Source: Agrypnia vestita
Lineage: Eukaryota; Arthropoda; Insecta; Trichoptera; Phryganeidae
Assembly (NCBI GenBank): GCA_016648135.1
Contig: JADDOH010009933.1
Span: 1-64,000, forward strand
Length of the DNA: 64,000 nucleotides
Reading direction: 5' to 3'
Shown: positions 11,329-22,674 of the stretch, piece after piece
Layout: each line of letters starts with the position of its first letter
How positions within the stretch are numbered: the first letter of the stretch is position 1
Program-made: the position numbers and the translations under genes
Notes under the pieces: generated by a model
What the model saw: the letters and a program-made list of their open reading frames with translations, nothing else
Told to the model about the DNA's origin: nothing
Databases searched by the model: none

Positions 11329-11538
11329 GGTTTTCACGGCCGTTCAGAATCTTCTGTGTATAGTTTTATGGGTTATTCTGCCGTGTATATGTGACCTCTC
11401 TGGCCAACGTTTCGGAGTACACTTCAACACTCACTCATCAAATCAGCCCTGATGATGGACCCTGCAATGGGATCCGAAACGTTGGCCAAAGAGGTCACAC
11501 ATACACGGCAGAATATCCCAGAAAACTATACACAGAAG
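11329..11538. mobile_element. PLE-derived repeat B in foldback form
   Basis: The left half (11329-11414) is the inverse of the right half. Both carry the order CGTTTCGG, GGCC, GAGGTCACA, ACGGCAGAATATCCC and GAAAACTA. The plus-strand half contains a hammerhead-like core. The same repeat occurs at 34850, 40420, 58787, 60548 and 61655, mostly alone, so this inverted pair is a local event or a PLE with inverted terminal repeats. Confidence 0.65.
11446..11486 (+). ncRNA. hammerhead-ribozyme-like motif, family B
   Basis: GCC, CTGATGA (11449-11455), stem II GGACCC/GGGATCC with a 6-base loop, GAAAC (11476-11480), GTT and GGC. Stem I is GCC/GGC; stem III would be only AC/GT with no loop, like the minimal hammerheads known from Penelope-like elements. 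One extra base (T) separates CTGATGA from stem II. Such short stem III forms are thought to work as dimers. Activity is inferred, not shown. Confidence 0.5.
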
Positions 11539-11605
11539 GTACAATTATTATGCTGTGACGCTCGCACAGGCACAGCGAGCGAGCGTGACAGCAACATAAT
11601 TGTAC
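11539..11605. repeat. 27-bp imperfect hairpin
   Basis: GTACAATTATTATGCTGTGA and onward (11539-11565) pairs with 11579-11605 with three mismatches. The arms and loop hold repeated GCGAGC/GCTCGC blocks. It follows directly on the PLE-type repeat. Origin unknown. Confidence 0.6.
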
Positions 11606-11809
11606 GTGTGCGACAAGCATACGTAGTGTAGGGTCAATGTACGAAAATCTCTCTTTTCGGCGACCGGGCTTTCCTAATAATCAATTTGTTCGTTCTGTAA
11701 AATTCTGCCGTGAATAAAATTTGTATGGAATGAATTTTAAAAATATATATTAAAATTTTGAAAAAATGTACCAAGACCAAATCTTTAACCTTCTTTCTTG
11801 TGTAGCTTT

Positions 11810-11905
11810 CTGGGATATTCTGACCTCTCTAGCCAGAGTGGTCAGATATACATGACAAAATATCCCAGAAAACTATATACAATATTCTGAACGGCGATGA
11901 AAATC
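11810..11905. repeat. repeat B fragment, foldback
   Basis: TTTCTGGGATATTCTGACC and its inverse around 11855-11885 are short pieces of the PLE-type repeat B; the hammerhead core has been lost. Confidence 0.55.
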
Positions 11906-12771
11906 TAAGAAAATTTTAAAGCGTTATTTTTATAAAATCTGAATTGAGTGACAAAGCTCTCTTTATTAACATAAGCGACTCGACTGTTATGAAGTTAGGA
12001 ATACACGAATATATATTTTTTTTAAATTGTTAAAATAACAAAAATATTCTCTTTTCATCTTCGGACATTGGCACTCACATGTCTAATATTTTTTTACGAA
12101 AGAATTTTCCTGCCAACGATCGCTCAGTTTCTTCGGAGCGGCTCCTTTGTCATGGAAAACTGGAACCATTGAAAACAATTCAACAATAAGAAGAACGTAG
12201 ATGGTCTCAGGGTCAATGCACTCGGCTAAGAAGAATACGAACAATGCTTTGGACGCGAAAATATGTGAAATTCATAACTTGGCTGCTTTACTCGTCAAAA
12301 TAGATCTTCAAAAGCTGACATTAAAATATTTTTAATGAACGCTGTCATCGTTTTTGTGTATTAAAATAATTGATAAGTTTACTTTTTGAACGTGTAAAAA
12401 ATTCGCATGAATTTGTATTGAAGCTTGGGTTACATGATATAATCAAAGATTCACAAGGAAAGTAGACCAAACAAACAAAAAATAGAAAAAACAATCTATC
12501 GTTCGAAAAATATAGCTGCTATCGGAATTTCAACCAAGAACTTTCTCTTGAAGTAAGAATCTTTCACATTTAAACTATAGTACTATTGTTGATTTTTCCA
12601 AATTTAATCCATTTACGTAAAACTTTTTGGTGAGACATTTATTTCTGTCGTTGTAAGCGACCATCTTTTATATTGCGTTGCTTCTCTAAAGCTAGATGGT
12701 AACAGGAATTCTAGTCACACTGATCCGAAAGTTTTTGAGTTGTTTAAAATAAAAATAATCCTATCTTACGT
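11906..12771. other. no gene seen
   Basis: A/T-rich, no supported feature. Confidence 0.35.
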
Positions 12772-13386
12772 CACGAGGAAATTAAAGAAATGAAAAAATG
12801 TAGAAATAGAAAATAGAAATAGAAAAAAGAGAAAATGTAGAAATATTGGAAGATACATTTATGTGCTAAGGTTGAAACATTGGCTTAAAAAATTTGTTAC
12901 CACAGTTACAGAAGAAATGATAGAATGTAGAATAATAATGAGAAAAAAGCACGAATAGATATAAAATCCTATCGAGACATAAAATACCTGGTACAGAACA
13001 AGAATCGATGGAGCGATGAGAGAATATCTCTTAAGGAGTGAAAAAAGTCTTCGATAACTTTGAATATCGGCTGCAACCTATTATTATTTTCCAACATTTC
13101 CCTTTCATTTATTCATAATATATTTCTACGATGATAGAACATCCCTTAAGGAGTGAAAGAAGTCTTCCATAACGTCAAATATCGACTGCAACCTATTGTT
13201 ATTTTCCAACATTTCCCTTCCATTTATTCACAATATATTTATTTCTACGATGAGAGAACATCCCTTATGAAGTGAAAGAATACTTCCATAACTTCAAATA
13301 TCGATTGCAACCTATTGTTATTTTCCAACATTTCCCTTCAATTTATTCACAATATATTTCTAATTTGCATAGCACGAGGAAATTAA
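12772..13386. mobile_element. insertion bounded by 14-bp direct repeats, with tandem triplication
   Basis: CACGAGGAAATTAA occurs at 12772-12785 and 13373-13386, consistent with a target duplication around about 590 bases. Inside, three copies of a 115 to 119-base unit run from 13016 to 13369, marked by AGAACATCCCTTAAGGAGTG and CCAACATTTCCCTT. No protein was recognised. A 14-base duplication would fit LINE-type integration, but chance repetition inside a LINE cannot be excluded. Confidence 0.5.
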
Positions 13387-13800
13387 GACAGACTATAAAG
13401 TTGATCTTCATACAGTGAATACAATAAAAAGGGTCACTTAAGTGGTTTGGTAACGTTGAGTACATAAATGAGGAAATAATGGTAAGAAAGATGTACCTAT
13501 AACGCAAGTGTTAACGGCACTAGACTAGGCAGCCGCGGCACTAGGGTAGCCGCGGAAGAAGTTGCATAACCAGGTTAATCAGATACTTGAGGATGCTTGT
13601 TTTACTTGTAGATACCTGTTAGGAACCTCAAGAATCGCCGAGCTCACTTGCGAAGATGTATGAATGTGAAATGATGTTTTCAATTTATGTTGATAAGACG
13701 AGAGTCGTGTGTGGATACAGAAGTGTGCGGAGTTCCATATTCTTTATTTTCTCCTCTCTTTCTCTCTCTCTCTCTTCTCTTCTCTGCCTACCCCTATGGG
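13387..13800 (+). pseudogene. LINE reverse-transcriptase C-terminal remnant
   Basis: Frames broken by stops read WFGNVEYINEEIMVRKMY and, near the end, SAYP-GKR-like TCTGCCTACCCCTATGGG. The copy at 53395-53680 has the same order (WFAHVERMNEEIMVRKIY, then CCTACC). These are conserved blocks at the C-terminal end of RTE-like LINE proteins. A CT-rich microsatellite lies at about 13750-13790. Dead copy. Confidence 0.6.
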
Positions 13801-14112
13801 AAACGATTTTTTCTCGATAGCTATCAAGTTCATTGGTTAATTTGTTTATTTTCTTAAATTATTGCAGCATTTTACCGGCATTCACGATTTGAAAACAAAA
13901 GCATACAGAGAAAATTATATAGGAAGAAAATTATAATAATATCTAGTTGTCGTCAAATCTATTATAAATGCTCACCGCACATTAAATGCAAAATTATTAT
14001 TTAAGCCCATTTTTTAATATCGTATATGTAAAATCACTCTGCCATCTCTTTGAATTTTCAAAAGACATCTAAAGTCAAAACCATTACAGCCAAACGACCG
14101 TATAGCCCTGGT

Positions 14113-14679
14113 TGTAAGATTACACCATCGTTTTCAACCTAATAATGTACATTTCAAAAATCAATTTTACCGCACATAGACAAAATAAAGAAATGCCATT
14201 AAGATTCCGGTAAAACAGAAGCGGTGCAGTAAAAATGATAATACGTCGCCTTCGATGGCTGCGGTGCGTGTGGATTCGCTTGAGCAACGTCTTGCGCAAG
14301 GCGCTGGTCACTCCTCGGCGCGAGGCAATCCGGCTGGCCGGCGGCGGCGGGTACCCGCGCCGGGCACGCGGAACACGGCGATTACCACAGACGCGACGCA
14401 ATCCCCTTCTGATGACTGATGCCGGTCATATCTCAGACCGGCCTATAAGAAGAACTTCGAAGGCGTTCGCCAACTGTATCGCAACATCCCGAGACAAAAA
14501 GCTAGCAGACAAAAGCGCGAAAGTCAAAGAGAAATTATTGATTTATACAATTTGTTTTACAATTTTCTTCTTCTTTTAAGTGTCCTGTCGGGTCCCCCGA
14601 TCACTCGAGAGAAACCATCTCTATCTTGGGGAGTTCGCAGCAACTCTTCTTATCCCGTGTCTGACACTAATGTGTTACA
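14113..14679 (+). mobile_element. possible solo LTR or GC-rich promoter island
   Basis: A GC-rich stretch in A/T-rich surroundings, bounded by TGTAA (14113) and TTACA (14679), which are inverted LTR-like ends. Inside, CCTATAAG (14442) is followed about 28 bases on by CCAACTGT, as in a promoter, and then by a U5-like part with CCTGTCGGGTCCCCCGATC. No 5-bp target duplication is visible, so the LTR reading is uncertain. An open frame covers part of it, but its arginine-rich translation looks like composition, not a protein. Confidence 0.35.
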
Positions 14680-14780
14680 TCTATTTTAGGTTAGATCACG
14701 TTCATCATTCTACATAATTATATCCTATTAGTTCTTTACGAGTGTATAGAATGCATGCATACAGAATTTCAAAAATAATA

Positions 14781-15038
14781 TCGAGGTTGGAAAGCCAAAA
14801 GGGCGTTAGTGATTATTTCGAACTTTACAGGAGAACAAAAGAAAGAAGTTCTGCCAATATGATTTTGTCGACGTTTCTTTAATTATTCACAGATTTCTAT
14901 ATTTGTTAATCTAAAACACACATGAAAATCGTATAGTAATAAAAGAACCATTGACAAAAGCAGATTGACAGAACTTTCATTTGCTCTCCTGAAAAGTTCG
15001 AAATGATCACTAACGCCCTTTTGGCTTTCTACCCTCGA
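14781..15038. mobile_element. inverted-repeat (foldback) element
   Basis: TCGAGGTTGGAAAGCCAAAA at the left is matched at the right by the inverse of 14970-15038 (ACTAACGCCCTTTTGGCTTT). Arms of about 85 bases surround about 90 bases of spacer. No target duplication was assigned and no coding part exists. Not related to the ACAGGG foldback family. Confidence 0.7.
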
Positions 15039-15039
15039 T

Positions 15040-16124
15040 GTGTTTTATTATATCTATTATATAAATTAATATCCTCCATTCTAGATTTAACAGAGTGGAA
15101 AACTTGACAATAAATTGGGCTGCTTTTTTCCTTCGAAATGTGTATTGAATACAAAATAGGTTTTATTCAGCTAAACTCTAGGATCCTGGGAAAATATATG
15201 TGGGCATCTCGTCCTCTCTCTCATTGGACTAAATTTTGCAGACATCGTTATTAGATATTAAGGACCTGAGCAAAAAAAGTCACTTGTACTATTCTACTTA
15301 ATTTCCTATTTTAAATTGATTAAATCTGACACACTCACCCAGTTATATTTATTATCATAGATTTTATAGATAAGAATTAGACTATTAAAAATAATATTCT
15401 AATTCTAATCGAGTCTAGGGAAAGGTTCAGCACAATTATAAACATGTATTCTAGAAAAGTTTAGTGTCCTGATAACAAAAATGAAATAAAATTAATTAGG
15501 TCACAAGTATTGATTTTTTTTTGGTTTTTCACAAAACATGTCATTTGCGAAAGACTTGGAATTTGCCACTCCACAATCTTCCGCTTGTCTATGTTTGCTC
15601 TATAGATAAGTAATGTCGAAACAAAAGGTGAAATTTTCAAAACTTTAAATGTAATAACTTTTTCAATACTTGTTACATTTTAAAGTTAAAAAAGCATTTG
15701 CCTACCGTTTTCTCAAGAATAGCCGAACGGTTCTATATGTAGACCAAAAGTCGATAACTATTCATATTCATAGAATTGAGATAAAAAAGTAATTTATACA
15801 ACTATAATATAACTACAATAAAAGTAAAGTAACTGGTAGGTAGGTACTAGGTACTGCCTGTTATTTGGTTACACTTAAATTTAATCGAGTCGTATTAATT
15901 AAATGGATCACAGTGACGCAATCCCGAATCGAGCGAGATAAATAATCTTATGTCACGTGATACCCATTTCACACAGACCAACAATGAGTCACCTTAAATA
16001 AGAACGAAAGTGAGCCCTGCCTGGGACCGTTACTATAGACTTGTTTTTATATTTGTGTGCACGTTAAAGAGTTCGATGACCCTACATCGGGTGCATTAGA
16101 CCCATTAATAAAAAGTAAGATAAT
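15040..16124. other. no gene seen
   Basis: A/T-rich sequence. No exon or RNA gene that I can support. Confidence 0.35.
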
Positions 16125-16990
16125 ATTTATTAACTTCTTCAAAAAGAACAAAATAATTTTGTGGTTACATTAATATAATGAATATAAATGAACTTTGTTT
16201 TCACCACTTATTTCGGATTGCGTTTAATAATGGTTTTGATACAAAATTAATAGATAGTATGTTAAATAAAAAGTGTACGAGGAAGTTTTTTTAAATCTTT
16301 TGTTTACCCTCCAATATTTGATGTTGAAAATAATAATCAAATTTCAAATTCAACAGTCAAAAAAATTCCAAATATCATTTTACCAGTTTCTATACTAATA
16401 ATAAATTTTAAAAATTCATTTTAAATAATACGGCTAAAGATATTTAAAAAAAAAATCGGGTGTTTATAAATTGATTTGTAATGATTGTGATTTTTTTTTA
16501 ATATAGGAGAAACGTGCAGAAATTTTCATGTTGGAGTTAAGGAACACTTAAGCTGTTTAAGTAGCAATAATTATTCCGAATTTGATAACCATATTTAGGC
16601 TACGAATCATTCTTTTGATATTTATAAGGGTTTATAAATTTTACATACAAATCATATACAATCACAGTTTCATAAATTAGAAATTTTGGAAATAAGAAAA
16701 AGCGTTAATTGTGAATTGAATATTTTAAATAACCAGTGCGTTTTTAGAAATAGTTATCTTTTAAATGTGTTTTTATGTTAGGAGGTACTTCATTATTATT
16801 CATTTCCCATATATAATTTTTATATTTTGATTATCTTTACTTCGATTTTTAATTTCTTAGTATACAATTGTATCCTGACGAACGGGCCATGGGCTCTTAA
16901 ACATGTTAATATTTTTCAATATATAAATGGTGAAAGCAAAGTTCATTTTTATTAATTATATTAATTTTTATTAAACTGAATGTAAGAAAA
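16125..16990 (+). pseudogene. Penelope-like retroelement, 3' part with GIY-YIG endonuclease
   Basis: From about 16213 a degraded frame reads AFNNGFDTKLIDSMLNKK, typical of the stretch between reverse transcriptase and endonuclease in PLEs. At 16455 onward come GVYKLICNDCD and, after a frame change at a T run (about 16491-16499), YIGETCRNFHVGVKEHLSC. These are the GVY and YIG motifs of the GIY-YIG domain, with one usual arginine changed to glycine. A hammerhead-like segment follows at 16871. Upstream, 16125-16205 is an inverted piece of the terminal repeat (TTTTGTGGTTACATTA, GTTTTCACCACTTAT). The order fits a PLE with inverted 5' repeat. Stops and shifts make it inactive. Confidence 0.7.
16871..16912 (+). 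ncRNA. degenerate PLE hammerhead motif
   Basis: CTGACGA (16875-16881), stem II around GGGCCATGGGCTC, TAAAC in place of GAAAC, then ATGTT. It is in the expected place, downstream of the endonuclease remnant. The changed GAAA box suggests loss of activity. Confidence 0.45.
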
Positions 16991-16999
16991 TAGTTCGTT

Positions 17000-17632
17000 A
17001 TTGTTTTTCTTAGTTGATACAATAAAATATTAATGGATAGTTTAGGTAGCAACACTTTCGTAAAAAGGGCTTTATACATGCAAATTTTTAATCTATGGTG
17101 ATCCTGTTATTGATATAGGACTGGTTTTATTAACGTGGTTTGTAGTAGGTAACAGTTACTAATTATTTTATGGAAACACGAAATCTCTGCTTTGAACTCA
17201 ACTATCACTATAAACCAAGTTGTTGCGACGGGCCCATTGATGGACATCATGAACGGTGCGATAGCCGACTGCGTTCCTTCGGCATTTTCTCCTTGACCGT
17301 CGTACCGAGTAGCACGCCCAATTATAACGCGCAGTTATCTTCCAGTCGAACTCCGCAATCTCGCATCAATAAATCCAGTGAATATGAATTGTGAGGATTT
17401 AAAAATTCATTATCTGCACGCCTCACTAATGTATTTGCTTACCATTCATACACTACACATACATCCATCGCGACACATTACACAAAACACGGATGAAGCC
17501 GGTGATAAAGTCGAACTTTATATTTTTTTTTGCCACGGGAATACAATAGTAACTGCGCATGTCGATGTTTCTCGAACGGTCCACACGAATCTGGAAACAA
17601 CTGGGCTGTTCTCGTAATCGCTCGAAATATGA
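17000..17632. other. no gene seen
   Basis: Open frames at 17170-17394 and 17378-17617 are short and give no recognisable protein. The second half lies upstream of the promoter module at 17633. Confidence 0.35.
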
Positions 17633-17900
17633 AGAAACTTCTGGAAATGTGGAGAAAGTAGTCGAACAGTCTCGAACATTCGACACACCAAGTGCGCGCG
17701 CGGGCAGGGTCATTGTTTTGACAGCGCGACGTAGAAGTCCACCATAGAAAGCTAAACAGCGCGGCGGCTCAGTGTGGCCAGAGCGAATTATAATCGGTCA
17801 GAGAAGAAGTACCTAAGAGCCTACTTGCGAGCGGAATACTCTCGATAGTGACGTGAATAAGTGTGAATCTGTGTAGAATTTTTTTTAGTGACAATTAGAG
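17633..17900 (+). promoter_or_regulatory. heat-shock-type promoter module 2
   Basis: Heat-shock element GAAACTTCTGGAA (17634-17646) is followed by further half sites and a second element CGAACATTCGA (17673-17683). A weak TATA-like CATAGAAA (17743-17750) stands 27 bases above CTCAGTG (C at 17770). The leader shares TATAATCGGTCAG, AAGTACCTA and CTCTCGATAGTGACG with module 1 and AGTGACAATTAG with module 4. Direction plus. No open frame of note follows; possible products are a non-coding RNA or a lost Hsp-type gene. Confidence 0.55.
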
Positions 17901-18759
17901 TGAATTAAATATCGGTACTCCGATAGTATTTGTGTACAGAGACTTTGTGAGATAAATACTCTCAGCCACAATCCCCTGACATTACCATCCTCTCCAAATT
18001 GGTGATAACACACCAAATCCGTACACAGTTTGCGCATTTGATAAAATACAAGATGATCCTAGTAGCTGTGAAGATTATTTCCCCGTTGACCGGCTCTGTA
18101 GGAAAAAAGGCGTATAAACTTTTTCTACACTCTTTCGATTTTTGCAACAAGTGTTGTATAATAAGGTGTCTGTAGTGTATGCTCACTTTGGGAATACGGG
18201 GTTTGATTAGTGAAGGAACAGGCGGTAATAAATACTATTCTCGATTATTATATAAATACGCGTTGTGACCTATCGTAGACGGGTGAAGAAGAGGACGCGC
18301 CCGTGCGCGCACCTCTTTATACGCCAGCCCCCCTTCTCCTCCTGGGTCAGGGCGGCCAGCCTAAAAACACCGTAGTGTCTAAATGACTGATGAATATACA
18401 AAGATACTTTCTACTGGTGATATATAGAGGAATTTTAGACTTTTAATGTTGCGAGTGATATTTTTTATAAATCTTAACACAGTACGAGTAAGTATAGATA
18501 CGCTTTGTTTATCAAAGTGGTATCTAAAAGTGAGCTTACAGTCTTTTATTTCCCAGGAAATTCTAAAAAAGGAAAATCTGTATTGTCTGTATGTTTGTGG
18601 GTACTTAATCGCTGTGTTCATTAAAAGCAGTGGCGTACACTAGGAATAATATAATATGCCATACTTTGAAAAACGATGGGTTGTATTGCCACTATAGATT
18701 GTTTTGATCTAGGAAGAAATACAATCTTCATGAAGCATTTTTAATCTATTATTATTATT
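17901..18759. other. no gene seen
   Basis: Leader-like sequence of module 2 merges into A/T-rich sequence with a GC-rich patch at about 18270-18370. An hAT-like end CAGTGGCGTACACT stands at 18632 without a partner that I could find. Confidence 0.35.
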
Positions 18760-19100
18760 AAAGGAACTGCGTATAATCCAGGATTTTTTAACACTCTGGA
18801 CATCTTGGAATAAACTGGAAATCGATAAAATACATGAAATTATGTTTGAATACACGAGGATGTAAGAAAATTAATCAATCTTTATAAATACGCAGTGGCG
18901 GCGGCATCGCGCTGAAGACAGTCTTAGTTTGGCATTTGGTGAAGTCAAATATATAATGAAACCAGCGAATCTCAGCGAACTTAGACGGCCAGCGAATAAG
19001 TATCCGAGTACCTATCTGCGTACCGAATATGTGCAATAGAAACGACGTGAAATGAAGTGTTCCAGAGATAAGTGGAAGTGCATGCCTCTGTTAAATAGCT
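18760..19100 (+). promoter_or_regulatory. heat-shock-type promoter module 3
   Basis: Upstream half sites CTTGGAATAAACTGGAAATC (18805-18824), then TATAAATA (18883-18890) and an initiator-like ACAGTC (C at 18919). The leader has CGGCCAGCGAATAAGTATCC and GAGTACCTATC, shared with module 1. The 40 bases from AAAGGAACTGCGTATAAT are related to the same position in module 4 (62898), so 3 and 4 are copies of one repeat. No coding sequence follows. Confidence 0.5.
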
Positions 19101-19588
19101 CCATTATATTGACGTGCTCAGAATCGCGCTCAGAATTATCGCAAGAGATCTATATATATTATTAACCGTGGTTAGGAATTCTGTCAGAGCATCTAGCTGA
19201 CAGATGACGTTTGAAAAACCTGTAGGATCTTATATCTGTACAACTGGATTGACGGATGAATCGACATTAATATCTTGAGCGTAAGATGATTATAAAATTG
19301 AGATATGAGTAATCGGTAATTTTCGTTTCGTGTTCGACTTTTAAGCGAGGTATTTATTAAATTTGTCTATTTATTCAACTTAGAGCTCGTCATTGCTGGC
19401 TGAATCACAGCCGACGGGAGTATAGAGGCGATGGAGCCGTTTGCGTTTCGTACCCGCTGGGCGCGTTTCTACAGTTCTACCTCGCTTAACGCGGGAAATA
19501 CGTTCCTATAAGCTCCAGCGCTAAACGAAGGTTATATTAACACGCAATTATATTTTTCTTGTTTTATTTCGTAACAATTATTATTAAA
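19101..19588. other. no gene seen
   Basis: Downstream of module 3, with a GC-richer patch at 19400-19520. Nothing recognised. Confidence 0.3.
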
Positions 19589-19790
19589 CTAGCTGTAACC
19601 CGTCAAAAATGACATTTGTTTTGCATGTCGGTTCCTAAGAAACGAGTATTTATTTATTGAGGATATAAAAGAAGAAAAAAAATACCATAAAAAAGTTAAT
19701 TACGAAAAGAGAAAAAATATTTTAAAATAAAGAAGTTTCGGACGTTAGACGAAGTTATGATGGATGGACAGGCAACGAAATGATTATAAT
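19589..19790 (-). mobile_element. Helitron-like element, family H2, internal variant
   Basis: CTAG at 19589-19592 followed by CTGTAACCCGTCAAAAATGAC, the inverse of the hairpin end, and closing with GACAGGCAACGAAAT. The middle differs from the GC-rich core of the other copies, so it is a deletion derivative or a related family. Confidence 0.6.
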
Positions 19791-20439
19791 TGGGATACTT
19801 TTTAAGTACATTATCTAATTACAGAATCATTCATTACTAATATCGATAGATGTTTATTCATAAAACATTCATGGTAATTAATAAAATGTTTATGAAGAAG
19901 ATGATTTTTCCTTATTTGACAATTTTTTATGAGGAAGTAATCTAACGTCGTTTGTCTTTTTTGTCCAGCAAGCGGTTGTCGATAGCAAAACATCGCATCA
20001 ATAACACTTTGAATTCTCTTTGACCTTCTATCAAAATTTAAATCATTTTGTGTAAACTGATTTATAATTTCTGTTACGGTCGTTAATTTGCTCCTTATCT
20101 TCAGAAATGGTAATTCCTTTATCTTTGTGCTCTAGTTCTACTCATTCTTTAATATCGTCTTTGGAAAGATTTTCATCAGTTGAGACTTCCAATAATTCTT
20201 CAAGGTCCTAAGCATTTATACTATCCAACCTTGTTTCGTTCGCTAGCTTAACAATTTTGTCAACAATCAACAATGGATTATTTTGTGACAATATTCATGC
20301 TCAACTCCGGCCATACATTTTTTCATACTCTTTACTTCAAACACTTTTCGGTTACCTTATTGATATTGTCTATAGCATCCATGATATTGTTTTTTTTTCA
20401 AACTCTAATGGATTGTAATAGAGTGTAATATTAAAACAG
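19791..20439. other. no gene seen
   Basis: A minus-strand frame at 19811-19993 gives no recognisable protein. Possibly further LINE remnant, not supported. Confidence 0.3.
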
Positions 20440-20960
20440 CGTTAAGCGTTGTCTTCTTGTAAACATTTGCATCTTACACGTTGCCGTCGGGAAGCGTTAC
20501 CATAGGTCGACCTTTTCTTCCTAGTGTCGTGTCTTGTCCCCCCAATAATAACTTGAAAGTACATATCCCCATCTCTAGCGGCTTGAAACAGCTCTTCCAC
20601 CATCCTTATCCCATAAGATCTGTTTTCTGCCTTTACCTCGTCTCCCCTCAATCTTGCCTTTAATGATCAAATGCAAAAGGTCGTATTTTTCCCTCTAAGC
20701 ATACGATCCAAGTCTGGCACCTTTCGGACTCTAATATTAACAACTCTTTCTCAATTCTGGCTTTCTGGAGCTCGGTATGCATAGCATTCTACGGTGGAAC
20801 AACATTTCAAATGCTTCAAGTCGATTCATGGTAGGTATTTACTTTGAAGGTCCATGATTTCATGGTACAAAAGCACGGACCAAACATAGCATCTGACCAT
20901 TCTTTGCAGAAGTTTCAGATTCGGGTTGTTGTCGCAAAAGGACGATAATAAGCTAAAATA
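20440..20960 (-). pseudogene. LINE reverse-transcriptase C-terminal remnant
   Basis: Minus-strand frames with stops and shifts read LEAFEMLFHRRMLCI, then YDLLHLIIKGKIEGRRGKGR and KQILWDKDG. The pair of blocks EAFEM..RR and LL.LI..GKIEG.R..GR is characteristic of the region just after the catalytic domain in insect LINE proteins. Dead copy. Confidence 0.65.
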
Positions 20961-22137
20961 ATAAAAGCCAATGGATGAGTAAAATTCGTAGATATATCTT
21001 ATAGCTCATAATATAATTAAGAAAAGGAGAGAGAAGGGCTGGACAAATAATACATCAATCAAATAACGAATAAGGCAGATTTCGAATAATTTTTGATCTC
21101 CTGTTGCAGAGATTTGTCGACAATGATCGATATATAGAAGTCCGGGTACGAAACTCAATAGTGAATCATAATTCGTGGTTAACTCTGTACTGTCTTTTAC
21201 CTTAAGACGTTTCTCCGAGATAAGTGTACACGTAATTAGAATTTGAAAAAGTTATTTTAAGGAATATATTATAGGCCTATAAATCACAGATCATAAACGA
21301 CTATAAAATACAGATATCTCAGCAAAATCTCTACTAACTAAAAAAAAATTAATATTCAGATTTTTTTACTCCAAGACGTTGGACTCTCCTGCAACCTTGA
21401 TTGAATACATATTAATCAAGCGGTACAACAAATTTTTAGATGGGTAAGGTGCGTTAATTTTCTATTAGTTTCTTTTATAAAGATTGTTAAATGATACTCT
21501 TTTAGATTTATATATTCGTTTATCAACGGCTATAAATTTTCTCAAAGTTTTACGGCTATTAAAAATCTTTTGGTTAAAGTTTTCTTTTCACTTTTTGGTA
21601 TTTTTTGTGTTCCACGAAGGCTCTATGATTAACCATGTTAGGGAAGGAAACGCGTTTTAAAAATATTTTAGTTTATCTATATCTCAACAGAATCTCTTTT
21701 CAGCTAAATATACTTAGTCCAGCTATATTTAAATATTTTTAAGCCATCCAATAAATATGATTTGTCGAATTCAGATAAATATAAAATCGAGACGTTTATA
21801 ATGTTAGCATCTTTCTGTTCTTTACCAAGCGGTTTAGATACTAACACGATATCATGGATTTCATTGACCATTATCATGGTATTATACCTACTTATGGTAT
21901 TATTTTTTGTATTTTACTATTCTAATGGACAAGGTGTTTACCTGTCATGTTTGTATTTTCATTTCAGAATGTACTAGGTAACTATATGTATTTCCGGTAA
22001 TTTGTAATTTTTTTTTTGTTTCGTCGCATGTTCCTTTTCTTTGTAAAGTATTTAATTATGTATGTATTATTGTACCTTTATTTTGTTTAACCTTTAATAA
22101 TAAAACGTACTTTTTCCATCATCATGCACCTAGAGAC
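20961..22137. other. no gene seen
   Basis: A hydrophobic 71-codon frame at 21762-21977 is not recognisable, and the sequence up to about 22110 ends with an AATAAAAC-type signal. It may be the end of an unknown retroelement. Confidence 0.3.
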
Positions 22138-22279
22138 AGTGAAATGGTTTTGTGTGGTCCTTTTGCCGCACCGAGGCGCAGCGAGGATGGCCGCATTAAC
22201 ATTTAAATAATACCAAATTGGGTGGCAAAAGTGAAGGACCGATATGGGAGCTATTACTCATAAAATGGCCCCGGGTACG
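22138..22279. repeat. fragment of a repeat shared with 34986-35121
   Basis: ACCAAATTGGGTGGC, GTGAAGGACCGATATGG and CATAAAATGGCCCCGGGTAC follow the order seen at 34986-35121. There the repeat ends in an hAT-type terminus. This copy has lost that end. Confidence 0.5.
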
Positions 22280-22505
22280 CAGTGAGCCTTCTTCACTGAC
22301 CATTATCCTCTGTAGTCACCTCAATCAAACAGCCTGGGTGTCCTTTATTAAAAACAGATATTCTACCATGCTTAGATTCATTACACCATTGTCTGATAGT
22401 AGTCAATGAAGGTGCATGATCCTTATAAACGGCATGCAACTTCACTTTGATTTCACGTCTTTGCATGCAAAAAATTAATCAAATGACTGACTGACAATGC
22501 TCTTT
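22280..22505 (-). pseudogene. mariner-type transposase N-terminal remnant
   Basis: The minus strand reads MQRREIKVKLHAVYKDHAPS, then LTTIRQWCNESKHGRISV and GHPGCLIEVTTEDN. This is the layout of the DNA-binding N-terminal part of mariner-family transposases (helix-turn-helix, then a W..F/E.. segment, then GRP.E). An in-frame stop lies upstream. The catalytic part is missing. Confidence 0.6.
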
Positions 22506-22674
22506 TTCCATAATTGCAAACAAACAGAAATAGGTACACCAAATATCAACAACTATAAAAAAAAACAATAAATCTATCAGAAATTTTAGGCGGTATCTAT
22601 GCTATATATATTTTGCGCCAGTTGCGCTATCAGTCTCCAAAAACAGGTCTCCAAAAATTATCATACAGCCCTCG

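Noticed and set aside
14235..14579. 114-codon open frame, arginine-rich
   Set aside because: It is the longest plus-strand frame but its residues follow from GC-rich composition, both strands are open over the same part, and it ends in polyF. The stretch is better read as LTR or promoter-like.
17170..17394. 74-codon plus-strand frame upstream of promoter module 2
   Set aside because: No recognisable domain, no Kozak-like context of note, and it lies just ahead of a promoter in the same direction.
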